Assembly: GCA_039208375.1 (NCBI GenBank)
Contig: JBCCRC010000001.1
Coordinates: 1-64,000 of the forward strand
DNA length: 64,000 nt
From: JANQPC01 sp039208375
GTDB lineage: Bacteria; Pseudomonadota; Alphaproteobacteria; Rhodobacterales; Rhodobacteraceae
Reading direction: 5' to 3'
Shown here: piece after piece, positions 58,960 to 64,000 of the stretch
Numbering within the stretch: the first letter of the stretch is position 1
Layout: each line of letters starts with the position of its first letter
Made by a program: the position numbers and the translations under genes
The notes under the pieces: generated by a model
What the model was told of the DNA's origin: nothing
Database searches by the model: none
Seen by the model: only the letters and a program-made list of their open reading frames with translations

Positions 58960-59985
58960 ATGAAATTCCGCACATTTGCGATGTTTGTTGGTCCGTCGAT
59001 CTTTCTGATGATCCTCTTCATTGCGGCGCCGCTTGTCAGCGTTTTCCTGCAAAGCTTTCAAATCACGCAGCCTGTTGTGGAGACCCAGCAGGTAGAAACC
59101 TGCACGCCGGGTTTTCTGCAGCAAACCTGCGTGACGGAAACGAAAACTGTTCCGGTGCTCGACGAATTTGGGGCCCCGGTGACGACAACGGAATGGGTCG
59201 GGCTTCTGAGCTACCAGCGCGTGCTGCAACTTGACCGTGTTGGCGCGGCCCTTGCCGCGGGCAGCTGGCAGCAGATCATGGCGATCGACTTCTGGAAGGC
59301 CCTGCGCTTCACGCTCACCTTCACGCTAGTCACCCTGCCTCTAATTCTTATCGTTGGGCTTGGATTGGCCGTCGCAGTAAATAACGCCGCCAAGGCGATC
59401 CGCGGGCAAATCATCTTCATCTCGCTTTTGCCCTTCATCATCACGCCGGTAATCGGGGCGCTTTCAATTTACTGGTTGTTCGTGGGGGATGGGATTTTAA
59501 CCGCGGGCCTCGAATGGTGGCTCGGCCGCGATATCGCGATGTTCGCCCAGGCCTGGACGATCGAAATTCTAATGCTGTTCTATCGGGTCTGGCACGTGGC
59601 GCCGTTTGCCTTCGTGATCTTCTATGCCGGTCTTCAAACGGTCAATCAGGATACCCTTGAATCCGCCATCATCGATGGCGCCAGCCGGTGGGACAGGTTG
59701 CGCTACGTGATCATCCCCCACCTGATGCCGCTGATCATCTTCGTCTCGCTGATCCATCTGATGGATGCCTACCGGGTGTTCGAAGAGGTCGTGGGCTTCC
59801 GCAGCCAGGCGCATGTGATTTCACTGCAGTGGCTCACCTACGATTTCCTGGAACCCGATGATGCGGGCAACCGGGCGATCAGCCGGGCCTCGGCCTCGGC
59901 CATGCTGACGATGATCGGGATCGTCATCCTTCTGATCCCGCTCCTACGCCGCACCTGGCGCGATCACAAGGGGAGATCACACTAA
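58960..59985 (+). CDS. sugar ABC transporter permease with extended outer loop
   Basis: A 341-aa MalF-type permease with EAA loop ESAIIDGASRWDRLRYVIIPHLMP. After the first helix there is an outer loop of about 85 residues including QVETCTPGFLQQTCVTE, whose two cysteines could pair. GGAG lies nine bases before the ATG. Its stop overlaps the next permease by one base. Confidence 0.92.
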   Translation: MKFRTFAMFVGPSIFLMILFIAAPLVSVFLQSFQITQPVVETQQVETCTPGFLQQTCVTETKTVPVLDEFGAPVTTTEWVGLLSYQRVLQLDRVGAALAAGSWQQIMAIDFWKALRFTLTFTLVTLPLILIVGLGLAVAVNNAAKAIRGQIIFISLLPFIITPVIGALSIYWLFVGDGILTAGLEWWLGRDIAMFAQAWTIEILMLFYRVWHVAPFAFVIFYAGLQTVNQDTLESAIIDGASRWDRLRYVIIPHLMPLIIFVSLIHLMDAYRVFEEVVGFRSQAHVISLQWLTYDFLEPDDAGNRAISRASASAMLTMIGIVILLIPLLRRTWRDHKGRSH

Positions 59986-61142
59986 TGTCCACCCCCAAAG
60001 CCCTGCGGCAACCGTTCTCGCTGCGCCTTGGTTCGGCTGCCTTCCTGATCTTTTGGTGCCTGATCGCGGCCTTCCCGATCTTCTGGATCGGGGTAATGAG
60101 CTTCAAGGTCCCCGTCGATGCCTTCGCGCCGAACCCTTTCGATGTGGTCTTCGGGCCCGAAACGCGGGCGCGCGGCAAGGGCCTGTCGATCCTCGACATC
60201 GCGCTGGGGCTGGTGGTGCTGTGGTTTGCCGCGCGCGTGGCGATGCGCCATCTCTCGCCGCTGGTGGCGAAGTACTCGCCCTACGGCGTGGTGGCGATGG
60301 GCTGGATTGCGGCCTCGCTCGCCTTCGGGGTGGGGTTTGTCATCGTCTTTTTCGGGATCCTCCCCCCCATAATTGGGGTGCTCAACAGCATCGCCGGGCC
60401 GCTCGGCGCCCCGATCATTGGCCTGACAACTGAACACTACCAGGCGGTATGGTTCGAGAACGAGTTCTGGCGTAACTTCGTGAATTCGCTGATCGTCACC
60501 ACGGGCGTTGTCACCATCTCACTCACGGTAGGCACGCTCGCGGGCTACGGCCTTGCGCGATCGGGCTCGAACATCGCGTTCTGGATTTTGATCATCGCGT
60601 TGATCTTCCGTGCGCTGCCGCATTCGGTTCTCGTGGCGGGCTACCTGCCCGTATTCGTGAATTCGGCTGAGATCCTACGCCCGATCCTGGGCGATTCGGC
60701 GCCTACGCTTTACGGCCAGCCGCTCGCTGTGATCGCGGTCCTCGTGTCGATCAACCAGCCCTTTACGATCTGGATGCTGCGCTCGTTCTTCCAGTCGATC
60801 CCCGTGGATCTGGACGAAAGCGCGCGCGTAGATGGCTGCACCCACTTCCAAGCCTTCCGCTGGGTGATCATGCCGGTGATGTGGCCGGGGGTGATCACGA
60901 CGGGGCTTTTCAGCTTCCTTCTCGCCTATAACGACTTCCTCGTAACGTCGCTCCTCCTTGACGCGCAGAACCAGACAATGGTCCCGGGCATCGTTGGCTA
61001 TTTCAACCGCGAAACGACGACGACCGATCAGGTGGAAGCCGTGGCAGCGGCCGTGTCGATCACCGCACCGCTCTTCCTTCTAGTGATGGTCTTCCAGCGC
61101 CAGATTGTAAGCGGGCTGACTGCCGGTGCCGTCAAAGGCTGA
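59985..61142 (+). CDS. sugar ABC transporter permease with inserted helices
   Basis: A 385-aa MalG-type permease, about 100 residues longer than usual. Between the first helix and the typical periplasmic start (LTTEHYQAVWFENEFWRNF) is an insert with extra hydrophobic segments (ILDIALGLVVLWFAAR; VVAMGWIAASLAFGVGFVIV). The EAA loop is ESARVDGCTHFQAFRWVIMPVMWPG. It overlaps the lacI-type gene by 17 bases. Confidence 0.92.
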   Translation: MSTPKALRQPFSLRLGSAAFLIFWCLIAAFPIFWIGVMSFKVPVDAFAPNPFDVVFGPETRARGKGLSILDIALGLVVLWFAARVAMRHLSPLVAKYSPYGVVAMGWIAASLAFGVGFVIVFFGILPPIIGVLNSIAGPLGAPIIGLTTEHYQAVWFENEFWRNFVNSLIVTTGVVTISLTVGTLAGYGLARSGSNIAFWILIIALIFRALPHSVLVAGYLPVFVNSAEILRPILGDSAPTLYGQPLAVIAVLVSINQPFTIWMLRSFFQSIPVDLDESARVDGCTHFQAFRWVIMPVMWPGVITTGLFSFLLAYNDFLVTSLLLDAQNQTMVPGIVGYFNRETTTTDQVEAVAAAVSITAPLFLLVMVFQRQIVSGLTAGAVKG

Positions 61143-62148
61143 CACACGCCCCGCGGGCAAGGTCACTTCCTTGGAGGTGGCCGAGCGCGCGGGCGTCAGC
61201 CGTTCGGCGGTAAGCCGGGTCTTTACGCCGGGCGCCAGCGTTTCCGAGAAAACGGCAGAGAAAGTCCGCCGTGCGGCTGACGAGTTGGGATATCGCCCGA
61301 ACGTGCTAGCACGCTCATTGATGACGGGGCGCAGCCGCATGATCGGCTTGCTCGTTGCGTATCTCGACAATCACTTCTACCCCATCGTGCTGGAGCAGCT
61401 TTCCAGCGCGCTGCAGGCGCGGGGCTACCACGTTCTTGTTTTCATGGCGTCGCAGGCGGACCCGGATCTTGACCGGGTCGCCGAGGAGATCCTCGATTAC
61501 CAGGTCGACGGGATGATCCTGGCGAGCGTTGCGATGACGTCTGACATCGCCGCGCGGTGCGAGGCGTCTGGCGTGCCTGTTGTGCTCTTCAACCGCCGGC
61601 AGGGCGAGGTGGGGGAGCTTGCTGTCGTGTCGGACAACTACGCGGGCGGGCGGATGGTGGCTGAGCATTTGCTGGGGCTGGGCCGGACACGGATCGCCCA
61701 TATCGCGGGCTGGAGTGGCGCCTCGACGCAAGCCGATCGCGAGGCGGGCTTTCTGGACGGGTTACGCGCGGCTGGGGCTACCTTGTCCGCGCGTGACATC
61801 GGGGACTTTCGCCCCGAACTCGCGCAGGCGGCGGCACGGCGCATGTTCGCGGGCCCTGACAGGCCCGATGCCGTCTTTGTTTCCAACGACTACATGGCGT
61901 TTGTCGTGATGGACGTTTTGCGTTCGGAGCTTGGGCTGGATGTGCCTGGCGACGTGGCCGTCGCCTCGTTCGACGATGTGCCGACATCGTCCTGGCCCAG
62001 TTATGATCTCACGTCGGTGCGCCAAGATGCGAGCGCGATGGTGGCTGCGGCAACGGATTTGATCGTGGCAAAGATCGAAGGGCGCACCGCGGTGGCGCCG
62101 AAGCCATTGCCGGTGGAACTTGTCGTGCGCGGTTCGACAGTGGGCTAG
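61126..62148 (+). CDS. LacI-family transcriptional regulator
   Basis: A 340-aa regulator with the N-terminal HTH (TSLEVAERAGVSRSAVSRVF), hinge helix (NVLARSLMTGRS) and periplasmic-binding-type effector domain (GLLVAYLDNHFYPIVLEQL; VASFDDVPTSSWPSYDLTSV). The start is GTG at 61126, within the permease end. The operator at 56450-56471 is its likely site. The effector is unknown but probably the ABC substrate. Confidence 0.94.
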   Translation: MPSKADTRPAGKVTSLEVAERAGVSRSAVSRVFTPGASVSEKTAEKVRRAADELGYRPNVLARSLMTGRSRMIGLLVAYLDNHFYPIVLEQLSSALQARGYHVLVFMASQADPDLDRVAEEILDYQVDGMILASVAMTSDIAARCEASGVPVVLFNRRQGEVGELAVVSDNYAGGRMVAEHLLGLGRTRIAHIAGWSGASTQADREAGFLDGLRAAGATLSARDIGDFRPELAQAAARRMFAGPDRPDAVFVSNDYMAFVVMDVLRSELGLDVPGDVAVASFDDVPTSSWPSYDLTSVRQDASAMVAAATDLIVAKIEGRTAVAPKPLPVELVVRGSTVG

Positions 62149-62182
62149 CCGAGACTTCGGCGAAATCTCTAGGTGAACACTG

Positions 62183-63160
62183 TCACCCTGTCGCCAGCAA
62201 GATTTGCTTCCAGATGGCTGTTTCGTCGATTAACGTCCACTCACGCCGCAGTCCGCGCGGGCCAAACTCTGCATGGGTGATCCCCATGATGTAGACCTCG
62301 GCATCGCTCGGCACTCCGAAGCTTCCCCAGCCCTCGTGGCGGCCCCAAAGGCTCCATCGCACGGCCGCGCGCGGGGGCATGCGCGGGCTTTCCTGCCCGA
62401 TCGCATGTTCGATCCGGAAGGCCGCGGAGGGGAAGGCCGCGCGAAGGCCCAGCCAATGCGCATCCGCCGCGGCGTGGCCGTGGGCCTGCACGTGCCCGGC
62501 ATAGGCCAGCTCGCAAGCGCGATCGTATGCGCCTGAGACAACTGAGAATTCCGCATGCATCATTCGGGTTAGAAGATCGGCCAGCCGCGCGCCCCAAGGG
62601 CTGTCATTGGCGTGGCCGGTGTAGGGGCCGGGGATGTCATTCTTTGGCGTGAACGGGCGCACGCAGGCGTCAGGCCCGCCTTCGCGTTCGATCAGCGCAC
62701 GGGTCCACCCCACCACATCCTGCCCCATCTGACGCACGATTGCGCCCTGATCGCGCACCAGCCACTCATCGGCAACCGCATTTCCCTCGCAAAAGCAATC
62801 GGCAAGAATTCGGTAGGCCAGCCGCCGTCCCGTGGGAGCGCCATACATCCCGGGGCCGGTATGCGTCGCGGTGCAATAAAGGCGGTGAGAGGATAGAAAG
62901 CTTGTCTGCGAAACCTCTGCCCATATCACATCTTCTCCGGGCAGCTCCCGGTCAGGAAACTCCGCAAGTGTGGCCTGGGTGCCGGCGATTATTCCACCAT
63001 TGCCTCGCACGACTGAGGCCGGAGAGCGCACGATCAGGCCCGGCCCATAGTAATGTGTAAGCGTATGGATTCCGCGGTCTTCCCAGATCTCCCGTGTGAT
63101 GCCCAGAATGAAGTCTTCCTCCGAAGCCCAGCGTTCATCGAAGCCGGGGCGGAACGGCAT
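62183..63160 (-). CDS. SnoaL/NTF2-like protein, two domains
   Basis: A 325-aa protein with two SnoaL-type halves, the first ending near DEWLVRDQGAIVRQMGQD, the second ending MGITHAEFGPRGLRREWTLIDETAIWKQIL. It is paralogous in layout to the gene at 55370-56374. The ATG at 63160 overlaps the stop of the DmsC-like gene, so it is coupled to that gene, while its end lies 34 bases from lacI. Function unknown; an enzyme acting on a hydrophobic small molecule, or a binding protein, is possible. Confidence 0.82.
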   Translation of the reverse strand: MPFRPGFDERWASEEDFILGITREIWEDRGIHTLTHYYGPGLIVRSPASVVRGNGGIIAGTQATLAEFPDRELPGEDVIWAEVSQTSFLSSHRLYCTATHTGPGMYGAPTGRRLAYRILADCFCEGNAVADEWLVRDQGAIVRQMGQDVVGWTRALIEREGGPDACVRPFTPKNDIPGPYTGHANDSPWGARLADLLTRMMHAEFSVVSGAYDRACELAYAGHVQAHGHAAADAHWLGLRAAFPSAAFRIEHAIGQESPRMPPRAAVRWSLWGRHEGWGSFGVPSDAEVYIMGITHAEFGPRGLRREWTLIDETAIWKQILLATG

Positions 63161-64000
63161 CAGCGTTTGCCGTAATAGAGGCCCACGACGTGTTCGGCTT
63201 CTGCAAAGAACAACCAGCGCGCCGTGAGCGTGCCTGCGATATGGCTCAGCACCGCGATGGCAGCGAGGGTGTGGGAGAACGGCAGTAGCGTCAGGATTGC
63301 CCAGGGCAGGATCGAAAACAGCCCGTAGGCAATGGCGCGCAGCTTGACTGCATGTTTGCGCGCAACAACGTGGACCATCTCGGTTAGCAGATAGTTCGTG
63401 CCTGTGTGCGGCGGCTCGAATGCGCGCACGCCCCCGATTGCGCCGAGCCCGGTGGCGCTTGCCATCGTGGTGCCCGCCGCACCGAAGCGCCCGTCGCCTT
63501 GCACCCATGCCCAGATCTGAAGGCCGCCGAGCACAAGCAGAAGGCCCGCGGCGAACCGCACTTCCCCCGCAAGAAGGGCGCCGCCGCCCAACGCGTGGCC
63601 GAGGAAGATCACCGGGGTTGACCAGTGATGCCAACGTGGAACGGTTTTGAGCTGGGCGTAGATCATCGAGGTTGCCGCGACTGTCGCCACTGCAAGCCCG
63701 GCGCCCAGCCAGCCCAGTGGCGCGATCCGGGTGCCGAAGAACACAAGGCCCGCGCCGTAAAGCGCCATGACGATAAGCGTGATCGCCGCGAGCCATGCTT
63801 CGCGGCTTAGCCAGCTGGAACGCCATTGCGTGAACGCCTTCAGCGCCCGCTCTGGATGGCCAAGGTGGAAGGTCGAGGCGGCAAGCCCGCCGACCGCAAG
63901 TAGATAGGCGATCGCAAAGAAGGCGAAGGCCGACCATCCGGTGACGGCGGGAATGCCGAGGCCGAGGAAGGTGAGAAGCCCAAAGCCCAGGCCCGAGAGC
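63160..64000 (-). CDS. DmsC-family molybdoenzyme membrane anchor (partial, 5' end beyond window)
   Basis: At least 280 residues of a polytopic membrane protein; the frame is open to the window edge. The start read as an ATG at 63768 is internal. Upstream residues include STFHLGHPERALKAF and WRSSWLSREAW, and downstream KTVPRWHHWSTPVIFLGHALGGG and ARWLFFAEAEHVVGLYYG, all DmsC signatures. Such anchors pass quinol electrons to DMSO-reductase-type enzymes or take them from oxidising relatives. DmsA- and DmsB-like genes are expected just outside the window. Confidence 0.88.
   Translation of the reverse strand, partial: LSGLGFGLLTFLGLGIPAVTGWSAFAFFAIAYLLAVGGLAASTFHLGHPERALKAFTQWRSSWLSREAWLAAITLIVMALYGAGLVFFGTRIAPLGWLGAGLAVATVAATSMIYAQLKTVPRWHHWSTPVIFLGHALGGGALLAGEVRFAAGLLLVLGGLQIWAWVQGDGRFGAAGTTMASATGLGAIGGVRAFEPPHTGTNYLLTEMVHVVARKHAVKLRAIAYGLFSILPWAILTLLPFSHTLAAIAVLSHIAGTLTARWLFFAEAEHVVGLYYGKR

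Noticed and set aside
1..64000. CRISPR arrays, insertion sequences, prophage or rRNA genes
   Set aside because: No regularly spaced repeats, transposase, integrase, phage structural genes or rRNA sequence were seen on either strand.

Overview
The window is high-GC chromosomal DNA from an alphaproteobacterium, most likely a member of the Rhodobacterales (Roseobacter/Rhodobacter lineage). The basis is gene content and order: hemN and fnrL share a divergent promoter, followed by a universal-stress gene, ccoNOQP and ccoGHIS, with perfect or near-perfect FNR boxes (TTGAY-N4-RTCAA) in the right gaps. There is no IS element, prophage, CRISPR array or rRNA. One tRNA gene is present.

Region 1 (1-9.1 kb) holds housekeeping and tetrapyrrole genes: clpS, an RsmC-like methyltransferase, an SDR protein, a small lipoprotein, hemF, cobT-cobS, hemE, hemC and hemN. 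Region 2 (9.1-18.8 kb) is the micro-oxic respiration block: fnrL, a tandem-domain Usp, ccoNOQP and ccoGHIS. ccoS is only 52 codons. Region 3 (18.8-22.8 kb) is a tesA-like esterase divergent from a LolD/YbbA-YbbP-type ABC pair, then tRNA-Met(CAT).

Region 4 (22.9-34.0 kb) is an uncharacterised carbohydrate regulon. A leftward operon (UgpC-type ATPase, binding protein, two permeases, Tm-1-like/UPF0261 protein, class II aldolase) and a rightward operon (metallo-beta-lactamase-fold hydrolase, HAD-IIA phosphatase, class II aldolase, FGGY kinase of the D-ribulokinase type) flank a GntR/FCD regulator. Nearly identical operator-like sites lie before both operons. This is the best candidate for an undescribed pathway. 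Region 5 (34.0-40.5 kb) has a 587-bp convergent gap with repeats, a BON-MscS channel, dps with an Irr-type box, a DUF1289 protein, hemP (57 aa) and a small ORF coupled to it, and gbsR-cydAB with a palindromic operator.

Region 6 (40.5-55.3 kb) is a galactoside regulon. A long leftward operon encodes ABC uptake, GH4 alpha-galactosidase, GH42 beta-galactosidase, mutarotase and an oxidative De Ley-Doudoroff route (SDR dehydrogenase, SMP-30 lactonase, IlvD-type dehydratase, DgoK, DgoA). A divergent IclR-ATPase pair controls and completes it. One conserved-looking unknown protein is embedded in the transporter genes. Region 7 (55.4-63.2 kb) is a LacI-controlled ABC transporter with no recognisable catabolic enzyme, flanked by two SnoaL-like proteins. 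The right edge cuts a dmsC-type membrane-anchor gene. In all three ABC operons an RNA stem-loop follows the binding-protein gene, as expected where that gene is expressed above the permeases.
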